From contig JALCNR010000001.1 of assembly GCA_022649165.1 (NCBI GenBank), positions 1 to 64,000 of the forward strand: DNA of 64,000 nt. Reading direction: 5' to 3'. The notes beneath the pieces are model-generated. The model was not told the origin of the DNA. It saw nothing but the letters and a program-made list of their open reading frames with translations, and did not search any database. The stretch comes from Actinomyces sp. Lineage in GTDB: Bacteria > Actinomycetota > Actinomycetes > Actinomycetales > Actinomycetaceae. Position numbers and translations under genes: made by a program. Positions within the stretch are counted from its first letter, which is position 1. Each line of letters starts with the position of its first letter. Positions 46,391 to 54,842 of this stretch are shown here, in pieces.

Positions 46391-47472
46391 AGCTGTGACG
46401 CCCATTCCGCGTAGAACAGCCCGATGCCGATGACGGCGAACAAGGCGGCGATCAGCCAGAACCGGATGACGATGGTGATCTCCTTCCACCCCTTGAGCTC
46501 GAAGTGGTGGTGGAGCGGGGCCATCCGGAAGACGCGCTTGTGCGTGAGCTTGAAGACGCCGATCTGGATGACGTCGGACATCGTCGTGACGACGAAGAGC
46601 CCGCCGATGACGACCGCGAGGAACTCGGTGTTGGTCAGCACGGATAGACCCGCCACGGCCCCTCCCAGGGCCAGTGATCCCGTGTCGCCCATGAAGATCT
46701 GGGCGGGCGAGGCGTTCCACCACAGGAACCCGGCGAGCGCCCCGACCAGGCCCGCGCAGAAGACGGCGAGCCCCAGGGGGTCGCGCGTCGCGTAGCAGTT
46801 CGCCTGGTTGATCGTGGGTCCCCAGCACGATTGCGTGTTCTGGAACAGGGCGATGAGCATGTAGGCGACGAACACGAAGATCGAGGACCCGGTGGCCAGC
46901 CCGTCCAGACCGTCGGTGAGGTTGACGGCATTCGACCAGGCCGCGACCAGGAAGTTCACCCAGATCACGAAGAGCACGGCGCCCACGGCCGCGCCGGCCC
47001 AGGCGAGATCCACCGATGTCGGCCGAGCCACCGAGACGGACGTGGATCCGGGGGTGATCCCGTGGACGTCCGGCCGGGTGAGCGCCAGCGCCGCGAACAC
47101 GGTGCCGACGGCGATCTGGAGGATGACCTTCGCCCCGGCGTGCAGGCCCAGGGAGCGCTCCTGGCGGATCTTGATGCCGTCGTCGAGCAGGCCGATGACG
47201 CCGAGGCCGACGAAGAGGAGGACCAAGAGCGTGGACGACCAGTCCGGCCAGTGCCCGTTGAGCAGCGAGCCCGCCAGCCAGGCCAGCACGGTCGCCAGGA
47301 TGAAGACCACGCCGCCCATCGTGGGCGTACCGCGCTTGGCCAGGTGCTCCGTGGGGCCGTCCTGACGGATGAACTGTCCGAAGTGGTGGGCGACCAGGAA
47401 ACGGATGTAGAGCGGGGTGAGCCCCAGCGAGAGCACGAGGCCCACGGCGAAGGCGACGATGACGCCGATCAT
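46387..47472 (-). CDS. mraY: Phospho-N-acetylmuramoyl-pentapeptide transferase
   Basis: MraY transfers phospho-MurNAc-pentapeptide to undecaprenyl phosphate, making lipid I. The 361-aa, ten-helix protein has the metal-binding DDGIKIRQERSLGL region, the NAVNLTDGLDGLATGSS loop, IFMGDTGSLALGG and the histidine-rich cytosolic loop MAPLHHHFELKGWKE, all diagnostic. GTPTMGGVVFIL is also conserved. The ATG overlaps the murF stop (ATGA) and the stop overlaps the murD start. A short external insertion (QSCWGPTINQANCYA, about 230-245) holds two cysteines that may form a disulphide. Confidence 0.98.
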   Translation of the reverse strand: MIGVIVAFAVGLVLSLGLTPLYIRFLVAHHFGQFIRQDGPTEHLAKRGTPTMGGVVFILATVLAWLAGSLLNGHWPDWSSTLLVLLFVGLGVIGLLDDGIKIRQERSLGLHAGAKVILQIAVGTVFAALALTRPDVHGITPGSTSVSVARPTSVDLAWAGAAVGAVLFVIWVNFLVAAWSNAVNLTDGLDGLATGSSIFVFVAYMLIALFQNTQSCWGPTINQANCYATRDPLGLAVFCAGLVGALAGFLWWNASPAQIFMGDTGSLALGGAVAGLSVLTNTEFLAVVIGGLFVVTTMSDVIQIGVFKLTHKRVFRMAPLHHHFELKGWKEITIVIRFWLIAALFAVIGIGLFYAEWASQL

Positions 47473-48869
47473 CGCGCACCCCCCGCCTGCACGAGGGCGT
47501 CGGCGACCCGCCAGGCGCCCGATCCGTTCGATCCCTTGACCAGGACCACGTCCCCATCCTCCAGTATTCCGCCGACGAGATCGATCGCCTCCTCCGGGGT
47601 GTCGACATGCGCGGTGCGCCTGCCTCCGCGCTCCGGGCCGGCGAGCGCTCCGGCGCCCGGGCCGAGGGCGAGCACCACGCCGATGCCGAGCTCCGCGGCG
47701 CGCAGCCCCGCCTCGCGGTGCAGCCGATCGGCGTCGGGGCCCAGCTCCAGCATCTCGCCGAGCACGGCGACCATGCGCCGTCCTCGCGACAGGGAACGCA
47801 GCGCCTCCAGGCCGGCCCTCATCGAATCCGGGTTCGCATTGTAGGAGTCGTCGACCAGGGTGACGCGGCGCCCGTCGAGGACCAGGTCGGAGACGGCCAT
47901 GCGGTGGGGGGAGAGTGGGCCGGCGGCCGACAGGCCGGCGGCCGCCTCCTCCACGCCGATCCCCAGGACGTGGCAGGCGCCCGCCGCGGCCAGCGCGTTG
48001 CGGACGTGGTGGCGGCCGACGAGACGCAGCCGCACCCGGGCCGTCCCGTCGGGGGCCTCCAGCGTGAAGGAGGCCCGGTCGTCCTCGTCCACGTCGATGG
48101 CGCGCGCCCGGATCTCGGCGGCGACCCCCTGGCAGGCGGAGAAGCGGACGACGGGGCCGGGGGCGAGGGGGACCATGCGCATGACCATGTCGTCGTCGGC
48201 GTTGAGGACGGCCGTGCCCCCGGGCCGGAGCCCCTCGACCAGCTCCGCCTTCGCGGCCATGATGCCCTCGCGGGACCCGAACCCGCCCAGGTGGGCGGTG
48301 CCGACCATGAGCTCCACGGCCACGTCGGGAGCGGCGATGCGGGTGAGGGAGGCGAGGTCGCCCGCGGCTGAGGCGCCCATCTCGAGGACGAGGTGGCGGG
48401 TGGCGGCGTCCGCCACGAGCACGGTGAGGGGGACGCCGACCTCGTTGTTGAAGGACATCCGGGGCCACACGGTGGCGGCCCGGCGCGTGAGGACCTGGGC
48501 CAGGAGGTCCTTCGTCGTCGTCTTCCCGGCGGAGCCGGTGATCGCGATGACGTCGAGGGGGCCCTCGCGGCGCAGGTCCTCCAGATGGGCATGGGCGAGG
48601 GCGCCCAGCGCGGCCGTGGACCCGGGGACCACGATCTGGGCGAGGCCGGCTCCGGGCACCTCGTGCTCGACCAGCGCGCAGACCGCGCCGCGTCCGGCCG
48701 CGGAGGCGACGAAGGAATGGCCGTCGGCCCGCTCGCCGCGGCGCGCGACATAGAGGCTGCCGGGGGACGCCTCGCGGGAGTCGGTGACGACGGGGCCGCC
48801 CACCGTCACGTCGTCTCCGAGCAACCGGCCGCCCACTGCCGTGGCGATCCAGCTCGCGCGCCTGTCCAT
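47469..48869 (-). CDS. murF: UDP-MurNAc-tripeptide--D-alanyl-D-alanine ligase
   Basis: MurF adds D-Ala-D-Ala to the UDP-MurNAc-tripeptide. ATG 48869 (MDRRASWIATAVGGRLLGDD) has the strong GGAGGGAGGACG sequence just upstream; ATG 48923 would overlap ftsI and is less likely. The 466-aa enzyme contains VTDSREASPGSLYVAR, the ATP loop AITGSAGKTTTKDLLAQ, FNNEVGVPLTVL, EMGASAAGDLASLT, HVRNALAAAGA and DDSYNANPDSMRAGL. It follows ftsI by 46 nt; murE, which normally sits between them and supplies MurF's substrate, is not here. Confidence 0.97.
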   Translation of the reverse strand: MDRRASWIATAVGGRLLGDDVTVGGPVVTDSREASPGSLYVARRGERADGHSFVASAAGRGAVCALVEHEVPGAGLAQIVVPGSTAALGALAHAHLEDLRREGPLDVIAITGSAGKTTTKDLLAQVLTRRAATVWPRMSFNNEVGVPLTVLVADAATRHLVLEMGASAAGDLASLTRIAAPDVAVELMVGTAHLGGFGSREGIMAAKAELVEGLRPGGTAVLNADDDMVMRMVPLAPGPVVRFSACQGVAAEIRARAIDVDEDDRASFTLEAPDGTARVRLRLVGRHHVRNALAAAGACHVLGIGVEEAAAGLSAAGPLSPHRMAVSDLVLDGRRVTLVDDSYNANPDSMRAGLEALRSLSRGRRMVAVLGEMLELGPDADRLHREAGLRAAELGIGVVLALGPGAGALAGPERGGRRTAHVDTPEEAIDLVGGILEDGDVVLVKGSNGSGAWRVADALVQAGGAR

Positions 48870-48915
48870 CGTCCTCCCTCCGGGGGCCAAAGGGTCCCCT
48901 GGTGCGGATCTCCGC

Positions 48916-50679
48916 TCATTCATCGGGGCTGGTCGGATACAGATCCGCAGGCGTCGTCGAGGCCGGGATGGCCAGGCTGCGCACCGCCTGGGTCACCGCC
49001 TCGCTGAACAGCGGCGCGGCCGAGTCCGAGGACAGCGTTCCGACCTTGGGATTGTAGAGCACCACGGCGACCGCCAGTTTCGGCGACTCCGCGGGCACGA
49101 TCCCCGCCACCGTGGAGACCACGGCGGACTGCCCGTCGACGACGATGTCGGCTGTGCCGGTCTTCACAGCGAGCCGGTAGCCGTCCACCCGGGCGGCCTG
49201 TCCGGTGCCCGTGTCGGTGTCCACGGTCGACTCCATCATGCGGATCAACTCGGAGGCGGTCGTCGCCGACATCGCCTGGACGGGCGTGACCGGGTCGGGG
49301 GTGCCGACCGTGCCGTCGGGCAGGGTCCACGACGTCACCAGCCTGGGAGGGACGCGCACTCCGCCGTTGGCGATCGTCGCCATCAGCGTCGCCTCCTGGA
49401 GGGCCGTCATCATGTAGGACTGCCCGAACATCGAGACATAGCGGTCCCGCCCCGCCCACTTGTCCGGAGTCTGGAGGACCCCGGCGGACTCGCCCGCCAA
49501 CTCGACGCCGGTGGACTGCCCCAGGCCCAGGGCCTGCATCATCTCGTAGCGGTCCTGATCGGTGACGGTCTGGCCGACCAGCACGGACCCTGTGTTCGAG
49601 GACTCGGCGAGGATGCCCGTCGCGGTGAGCTGCTCGGTCTCGTGCTCATGGAAGTCCGTGATGGGCTCCCCCTGGTCGGGCAGGTCCGTGAGGGCGTACG
49701 GGACCGTGAAGACGGTCGTGGGGGTCACGGTGCCCTTCTCCAGCGCCGTCGCCATGGTGATCACCTTGCCGACCGAGCCGGGCTCGAAGGCGTACTGGAC
49801 GGCGCGCGCCGTCTGGGGCGCGGCGTTGTCGGGCTCGACGGAGCCGGAGTCCGCCATCACGAGGATGTGCCCCGTCGAGGGGTCCGTGATGACCACGGCG
49901 CCCCAGTCCGCCTCGTGCTCGGCGACCCGGTTGTCGAGGATCTCCTGGACGGAGTGCTGGAGGTCTCCGCGCAGCGTCGTCGCCACGGTGGCCCCGTCCG
50001 TGGGCTCGACCGTGGTCTGCTTGCCGCCGGGCATGATCGCCCCATTGGGCGCGATCTCGAACGCCTCCTCGCCCGGGGTCCCGGTGAGGAGGTCCTCCAT
50101 CGATGCTTCGAGGCCGGAGGAGCCGCTCCCCTCCGCGTCGACGGTCCCGATGAGCGGCGCCGCCGTGTTGCCGTTGGGATAGGTGCGCTGGTAGACGGCC
50201 TCCCACTCGATCCCGTAGATGTCGAGGGCGCGGATCTTCCGGTAAGTGACGGCGTCCACGTTCTTCTTGAGGTAGACGTAGGTCTGGTCGCCCACCATCA
50301 TCCCCCCGAGTTCGACGGCGTCGATCCCGAGCAGGGAGGACAGTTGGCGGGCCGCCTCCGCCGGCCCGCGCCCCACCGTGACCGTCGCCGTCGTGCCATC
50401 GGCCTGTTCCTGGGTCTCGGTGTGGACGTACTGACGGATGTTCCGCTGGTTGACGGCGATGTGGTAGGTCTGGATCGAGTCGGCCAGCACCATTCCCGTC
50501 GCGTCGACGATCGAGCCCCTGCGGGGATTGACCTGGGTGGCCGAGGTGCGCACGGCCTGCCCCTCCGCGGCGAGCGTCGGCCCCTCGACGATCTGGAGCT
50601 GGAAGAGCCGGGCCGCGCACACCAGCAGCGCCACGGTGACGACCACCAGGATCCACCGGGCGCGCCTGGCCTGTGTCAT
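48916..50679 (-). CDS. ftsI: Septal transpeptidase FtsI / PBP3 (class B PBP)
   Basis: FtsI cross-links septal peptidoglycan and works with FtsW. The 587-aa protein has a short cytosolic N-terminus, one membrane anchor (about 9-25), a dimerisation domain (NPRRGSIVDATGMVLADS, about 51-68) and the transpeptidase domain with the active Ser302 in EPGSVGKVITM (SxxK, Lys305), SxN at 360-362 (ESSNTG) and KTG at 506-508 (AVKTGTAD). No PASTA domains are present. It lies 16 nt after ftsL. All catalytic motifs are intact. Confidence 0.96.
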   Translation of the reverse strand: MTQARRARWILVVVTVALLVCAARLFQLQIVEGPTLAAEGQAVRTSATQVNPRRGSIVDATGMVLADSIQTYHIAVNQRNIRQYVHTETQEQADGTTATVTVGRGPAEAARQLSSLLGIDAVELGGMMVGDQTYVYLKKNVDAVTYRKIRALDIYGIEWEAVYQRTYPNGNTAAPLIGTVDAEGSGSSGLEASMEDLLTGTPGEEAFEIAPNGAIMPGGKQTTVEPTDGATVATTLRGDLQHSVQEILDNRVAEHEADWGAVVITDPSTGHILVMADSGSVEPDNAAPQTARAVQYAFEPGSVGKVITMATALEKGTVTPTTVFTVPYALTDLPDQGEPITDFHEHETEQLTATGILAESSNTGSVLVGQTVTDQDRYEMMQALGLGQSTGVELAGESAGVLQTPDKWAGRDRYVSMFGQSYMMTALQEATLMATIANGGVRVPPRLVTSWTLPDGTVGTPDPVTPVQAMSATTASELIRMMESTVDTDTGTGQAARVDGYRLAVKTGTADIVVDGQSAVVSTVAGIVPAESPKLAVAVVLYNPKVGTLSSDSAAPLFSEAVTQAVRSLAIPASTTPADLYPTSPDE

Positions 50680-50695
50680 GACGGTCGGCCCCCGC

Positions 50696-51094
50696 TCATT
50701 GCGCGGCCTCGCCGCCCTCGACGGTCCCGGCCTCCAGCGAGATGAAGCCGGTGGGTCCGGCGGGCACCATCCCGTGGGCGCGGGCCGCCTCCTCCAGGGC
50801 CACGGGGGAGCTCACCTGCTGGAGCTGGGACTGGAGGGACCAGGCCTCCGCGTCCAGCTCGTTGAGCTGGAGCTGCTGGTCGCGGATCTCGAAGGAGGTC
50901 TCCGCCATCTGGGTGTTGATGACCATCGGCGCGATGATGGAGATGAGAAGCACCAGGAGCGCGACGACGGCGAGCGGGACCGCCGACCTGACGGGCAGCG
51001 TGCCCTCGACGACCCGGAGCTCGGGGACGGCCGGGGCGCGCAGATGGTCGGGGCGCGATGTGGGGCGCGTCCGCGCCGCGGAGCTGGCGCTCAT
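50696..51094 (-). CDS. ftsL: FtsL-like cell division protein
   Basis: A 132-aa bitopic protein: a disordered cytosolic N-terminus (about 1-35), one transmembrane helix (SAVPLAVVALLVLLISIIAP, about 37-56) and an extracellular leucine-zipper-like coiled coil (IRDQQLQLNELDAEAWSLQS, about 70-95). This topology and the place between rsmH and ftsI identify FtsL, whose sequence is poorly conserved. The ATG overlaps the rsmH stop (ATGA). The C-terminal segment (EEAARAHGMVPAGPTGFISL) has the ARxxGMVPA pattern often found in actinobacterial FtsL. Confidence 0.88.
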   Translation of the reverse strand: MSASSAARTRPTSRPDHLRAPAVPELRVVEGTLPVRSAVPLAVVALLVLLISIIAPMVINTQMAETSFEIRDQQLQLNELDAEAWSLQSQLQQVSSPVALEEAARAHGMVPAGPTGFISLEAGTVEGGEAAQ

Positions 51095-52071
51095 GGGCGA
51101 CTCCTCCAGGGTGAGACCACTTCGACGGCGCGCAGCCGGACCGACGCGGAACGGGGGTTGCGGGCGAGTTCGCGCTCATCGGCGCGCGCGGCGCCCCGGG
51201 TGAGCAGCCGCAGGGGCGGTTCGAGTCCCGCGGGCACGATCGGGAGGCCGGCCGGCGCGCGGTCCTCGGAACCCTGTCGGAACACCGTCTTGACGATGCG
51301 GTCCTCCAGGGACTGGTAGGACTCGACGACGACCCGCCCGCCGACGCGCACATGGGCGAGCGCGCGTGGGAGGGCGTCCTCGAGGAGGCGCAGCTCGTCG
51401 TTGACGGCCACGCGCAGCGCCTGGAACGTCCGTTTCGAGGGGTTGCCGCCGGTGCGCCGGGCCGGGGCGGGGATCGAGCCGCGCACCAGGTCCGCCAACT
51501 GCGAGGTCCGCGTCAGCGGGCGCTCACGGCGTTCGGAGACGATGGCCCGGGCGATCCGCTGCGCGAAGCGCTCCTCGCCGTAGTCGCGCAGGATGCGCGT
51601 CAGCTCGCGTTCGTCCGCCGAGGCGAGGAGGTCGGCGGCCGACGGGCCGCCGGTCGGGTCCATGCGCATGTCCAGCGGGGCGTCATGGCTGTAGGAGAAC
51701 CCCCTCTCGGCCTCGTCGAGCTGGAGGCTGGAGACACCGAGGTCCATGAGCACGCCGTCCACCAGGCCCTCGCGTCCGTGGGCCGCGGCGACCTCGTCGA
51801 CATGGTCGTAGGTGGTCCTCACGGCGGCGAAGCGCTCCCCGAACGGGGCGAGACGGCGTGAGGCGAGCGAGATGGCCTCGGGATCGCGGTCGATGCCGAC
51901 GACCCTGAGGCCCGGGAAGCGCCGGAGCGCCCCCTCGGCGTGTCCGCCCATCCCCAGCGTCGCGTCCACCAGCACGGCGTCCGACGAGGCCAGAGCCGGG
52001 GCCAGGAGATCCAGGCACTCCTCGAGGAGGACGGGGACGTGGAGGTCCCGCGCGGTGCGCTCTGCGCCCAT
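51091..52071 (-). CDS. rsmH: 16S rRNA (cytosine(1402)-N(4))-methyltransferase
   Basis: RsmH (MraW) methylates C1402 in the ribosomal P site. The 326-aa protein begins with DLHVPVLLEECLDLL, followed by the SAM loop LVDATLGMGGHAEGAL, GIDRDPEAISLA, GVLMDLGVSSLQLDEAERGFSY (in parts) and the C-terminal QALRVAVNDELRLLEDALP and ESYQSLEDRIVK. GGAGGTGAGGG precedes the ATG. It is the second gene of the dcw cluster, 114 bp after mraZ. Confidence 0.97.
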   Translation of the reverse strand: MGAERTARDLHVPVLLEECLDLLAPALASSDAVLVDATLGMGGHAEGALRRFPGLRVVGIDRDPEAISLASRRLAPFGERFAAVRTTYDHVDEVAAAHGREGLVDGVLMDLGVSSLQLDEAERGFSYSHDAPLDMRMDPTGGPSAADLLASADERELTRILRDYGEERFAQRIARAIVSERRERPLTRTSQLADLVRGSIPAPARRTGGNPSKRTFQALRVAVNDELRLLEDALPRALAHVRVGGRVVVESYQSLEDRIVKTVFRQGSEDRAPAGLPIVPAGLEPPLRLLTRGAARADERELARNPRSASVRLRAVEVVSPWRSRP

Positions 52072-52185
52072 CCCTCACCTCCTGGGTGTCCGTCGGGCCG
52101 GCCGGGACGCGGACCGGGGTCCCCCACCGCGACCTGCCATCGGGGAAGTGACGTCAGGGCAGCGGGCGGAGACCCCGGTCGGCGC

Positions 52186-52617
52186 TCAGAACATGCCGGG
52201 AATGATCTCTTCTGCGGTGTTGGAGAACACGTCCTCCTGGACGGCGAGGTACTCGCGCCAGGACTCGGCGTTCCAGATCTCGGCTCGGGAGCCCGCGCCG
52301 ATGACGGCGAGGTCGCGGTCGAGTCCTGCGTAGGCACGGAGATCGGCGGGGACGACGATGCGCCCCTGCTTGTCCGGAACCTCCTTGTAGGCGCCCGAGA
52401 GCATCACGCGGATCCAGTCGCGCGCCTGTTTCGAGGACAGCGGCGCGCGGCGCAGGTCCGCGGTCATGGACTCGAACTCCTGGGCCGGGAACGCGTAGAT
52501 GCAGCGTTCCTGACCGCGGGTGAGGACGATCCCTCCCTCCATGTCGTCACGGAACCGGGCAGGCAGGATCACACGTCCCTTGTCATCGAGCCGGGGCTCG
52601 TACGTGCCGAGGAACAT
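52186..52617 (-). CDS. mraZ: Transcriptional regulator MraZ
   Basis: MraZ is a ring-forming DNA-binding protein with two SpoVT/AbrB-like folds that represses its own dcw operon. From ATG 52617 ([20 protein letters not shown]) it has 143 aa; GGGGGAGG lies 8 nt upstream. Both copies of the DNA-contact motif are kept: [15 protein letters not shown] (about 9-23) and [15 protein letters not shown] (about 80-94). Upstream are four in-register TGGGN boxes, the known MraZ recognition element, so autoregulation is strongly suggested. Confidence 0.96.
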   Translation of the reverse strand: MFLGTYEPRLDDKGRVILPARFRDDMEGGIVLTRGQERCIYAFPAQEFESMTADLRRAPLSSKQARDWIRVMLSGAYKEVPDKQGRIVVPADLRAYAGLDRDLAVIGAGSRAEIWNAESWREYLAVQEDVFSNTAEEIIPGMF

Positions 52618-53061
52618 GTGCCACACCTCCCCCACTCCGTGGCCGGTTGCCCCACTTTAACCCACTTCTCCCCACCAGATCGCGCAAAGAGAGGAATTCG
52701 GCGTGGCTCATCCGGAGAATTCGCTGGAATTCCGGGAGATCTACCCGGTGGAGCGTGGTGGAGGGAATTCAGCGGGGACGGCGCCGGCGCGTCGCCGCGC
52801 CCGCCTCATCGGGGCGATGCGCCCGCCGCCAGGCGGCAGCGGCCGCCGCGCGGGGATCCCGCGTCTTTGCAGGTCGGATCCCATTCCGATCGCGACAGGC
52901 GTCCGTGGCCGGACGGAGCGGCCGATGAGATGGAGCCACGGGTGGGGTGAAGTGGGGAAAGCTCACCGCCCGGCGCGGGCCGCGCTCGGCCCTGACCGCG
53001 GTCCGGGCGAGGGAAGGCCGCCAGCATGGCCTCGGACGCGGCACGCCGGCGGAGGAAGGCG
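52618..53061 (-). other. mraZ upstream region without genes
   Basis: This 444-bp gap between the DUF3040 gene and mraZ contains no gene I can support. It holds the MraZ box array (52630-52674), four GAATTC sites at 52694, 52717, 52727 and 52765, and a pair of TGGGG repeats on the opposite strand (52943-52957). The rest is GC-rich without recognised elements. Confidence 0.6.
52630..52674 (-). promoter_or_regulatory. MraZ operator: in-register TGGGN boxes over the mraZ -10
   Basis: On the minus strand TGGGG (52670-52674), TGGGT (52660-52664) and TGGGG (52650-52654) are separated by exactly 5 nt, the published MraZ binding arrangement. A fourth TGGGG (52630-52634) is in the same 10-nt register with one box skipped, next to the ribosome site. 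TAAAGT (52654-52659), a good -10, lies between the second and third boxes, so bound MraZ would cover it. The leader would be about 30 nt. Confidence 0.8.
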
Positions 53062-53445
53062 TCAGGAATCCTGGCGCTTGTCCCAGCGGTCCTCCTGGCG
53101 GGCGACGAAACGCGACCATCCGTCGCCCCGGCGCGATCGGCGGCCGCCGTCCGTGTGGAGGGCGAGCATGACCCCGCCGACCATCATCGCGAAGCCCAGG
53201 ATCCCCAGGAGGATCGACCAGATCGAGTATCCGATGGCGACCCCTGCCAGGACGACGCCCAGACCGGCGACGGCCAGCACCGCGCCCGCCGCGACGCGAC
53301 GCGGATCCATCCGTCCGCCGGAGGCGGGCGCCCGGGTGCCGTCGGACGGATGGGAAGACATCGTCGAGGCCAGATCCGGGTCCGCGCGGCGGAGGTCGTC
53401 CTCCATCTGTTGGAGGACCTCCCTCTCATGCTCCGAGAGTGCCAC
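53062..53445 (-). CDS. DUF3040 small membrane protein
   Basis: A 127-aa protein of the DUF3040 family, found next to mraZ or dinB in actinobacteria; its function is unknown. The start is GTG 53445 (VALSEHEREVLQQMEDDLRR) with GGAGG 6 nt upstream; the N-terminal LSEHEREVLQQMEDDLRRADP is the family signature. Two adjacent hydrophobic helices follow (VAAGAVLAVAGLGVVLAGVA and SIWSILLGILGFAMMVGGVM). The C-terminus is basic (RRSRRGDGWSRFVARQEDRW). It is 25 nt after dinB and probably co-transcribed with it. Confidence 0.88.
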   Translation of the reverse strand: MALSEHEREVLQQMEDDLRRADPDLASTMSSHPSDGTRAPASGGRMDPRRVAAGAVLAVAGLGVVLAGVAIGYSIWSILLGILGFAMMVGGVMLALHTDGGRRSRRGDGWSRFVARQEDRWDKRQDS

Positions 53446-53470
53446 GTCACACCTCCTGCGCCGGGACCGG

Positions 53471-54754
53471 TCAACGAGTCGGTTCCATTCTAGTGCCCCG
53501 GGAAGATCCAGGACCATTCGTCGCGGCCTCCCCCGCCCCATCTGAGTCGCCCAACAGGGACGCCGGACGGATCGCTCCCCCTCCGAAGCGGCTCACCACG
53601 GCGTCCATCGCCCGTTCGGCCGCCAGGGGGCGTCGATCATCGTCCAGGGTCACGGCGATGCCGCCGGCGCGGGTCTGGAGGTTCTCCGCGCGCACGCCGA
53701 ACAGGCGGACGCCGCCGGTGGGCATCGGTTCGCGGGCGAACAGCGCGGCGGCGGCGCGCGCGATCTCGCGGCCGACATCCGTGGGCGCGGCCAGGGTGGT
53801 CGAGCGCGTCACCGTGTGGAAGTCGGCGTCGCGCACCTTGATCCCGACCGTCCACGCGACCAGCCCCGAGGCGCGCAGGCGCCTCGCGCACTGGTGTGCG
53901 GCGCCGAGGATGAACTGCTCGATCTGGGCGCGATCGGAGACGTTGACGTCGAACGTGGACTCCGTTCCCACCGACTTCTCGGCGCGGCCCGGCGTCACCC
54001 GACGCGGGTCGATCCCCCAGGCCTGGTCGTGGAGATGATGCGCCAGCGCCGGTCCGAACAGCCGAGTGAGGCGCCCGACATCGGCGCGCGCCAGATCGCC
54101 GACCGTGTCGATCCCCTCACGTTCGAGCACCTGCCCGGTGCGTCCCCCGACGCCCCACAGCGCGCCAACGGGCAGACCGTGCAGGAAGTCGACGGTCGCC
54201 CCGGCCGGGACCAGCAGCAGCCCGTCCGGCTTGGCATGGGAGGAAGCGATCTTCGCGACCCCCTTCGTCGCGGCAATGCCCACGGAGGCCGGCAGGCCCA
54301 CCTCGGCGCGGATGCGGCGGCGCAGTTCCCGGCCGATCCGGACGGGCGGCCCGAGCCGAAGGCGCGACCCGGAGACGTCGAGGAACGCCTCGTCGATGCT
54401 GACCTGCTCGACCAGGGGCGTGACCTCGCCCAGGATCGCCATCACGCGGCGCGAGTACTCGCCGTACACGCCGTGACGCACCGGGACGAACCGGGCCGTC
54501 GGGCACAGCGCCCGCGCCCGGCCCGTCGGCATGCCGGCGTGGACGCCTGCGGCGCGGGCCTCATAGGTGGCCGAGGTGACGACGCCCCGCGTACCCCTTC
54601 CGCCCACGACCAGCGGGCGGCCGGCAAGAGACGGGTCCTCCGCCAGCTCGACGGAGGCGAAGAAGGAGTCCATGTCCACGTGGAGCACGGGCGTCGCGGA
54701 GTCGTCCGCCCCCCAATCACGACGGGCGCGCCCATCCCGTGGCGCCTTCGACAT
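53471..54754 (-). CDS. dinB: DNA polymerase IV
   Basis: DinB is a Y-family translesion polymerase. The 427-aa protein from ATG 54754 (GGAGG 8 nt upstream) carries the catalytic acids Asp27 in VLHVDMDSFFASVE and Asp121/Glu122 in VSIDEAFLDVSGS, the YEARAAGVHAGMPTGRA finger segment, and SVGIAATKGVAKIASSHAKP. Helix-hairpin-helix thumb and little-finger domain follow. No obvious clamp-binding pentapeptide is seen at the C-terminus. TACGAT at 54778-54783 may be its -10. It is divergent from the spermidine synthase-like gene. Confidence 0.95.
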   Translation of the reverse strand: MSKAPRDGRARRDWGADDSATPVLHVDMDSFFASVELAEDPSLAGRPLVVGGRGTRGVVTSATYEARAAGVHAGMPTGRARALCPTARFVPVRHGVYGEYSRRVMAILGEVTPLVEQVSIDEAFLDVSGSRLRLGPPVRIGRELRRRIRAEVGLPASVGIAATKGVAKIASSHAKPDGLLLVPAGATVDFLHGLPVGALWGVGGRTGQVLEREGIDTVGDLARADVGRLTRLFGPALAHHLHDQAWGIDPRRVTPGRAEKSVGTESTFDVNVSDRAQIEQFILGAAHQCARRLRASGLVAWTVGIKVRDADFHTVTRSTTLAAPTDVGREIARAAAALFAREPMPTGGVRLFGVRAENLQTRAGGIAVTLDDDRRPLAAERAMDAVVSRFGGGAIRPASLLGDSDGAGEAATNGPGSSRGTRMEPTR

Positions 54755-54830
54755 GCGATTCACCTCCACTCGTTTCCATCGTACGGGCCGCGGCGGGAGT
54801 CGTCCTCGCCCCGCGGCCGGTCCCGTCCTC

Positions 54831-54836
54831 TAGGGT
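54831..54836 (+). promoter_or_regulatory. Candidate leaderless -10 (TAGGGT) for the spermidine synthase-like gene
   Basis: TAGGGT is followed by exactly six bases (TCCCCT) and then the GTG start at 54843. No Shine-Dalgarno sequence is present, so a leaderless transcript would fit. It lies in the 88-bp gap shared with divergent dinB. Confidence 0.5.
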
Positions 54837-54842
54837 TCCCCT

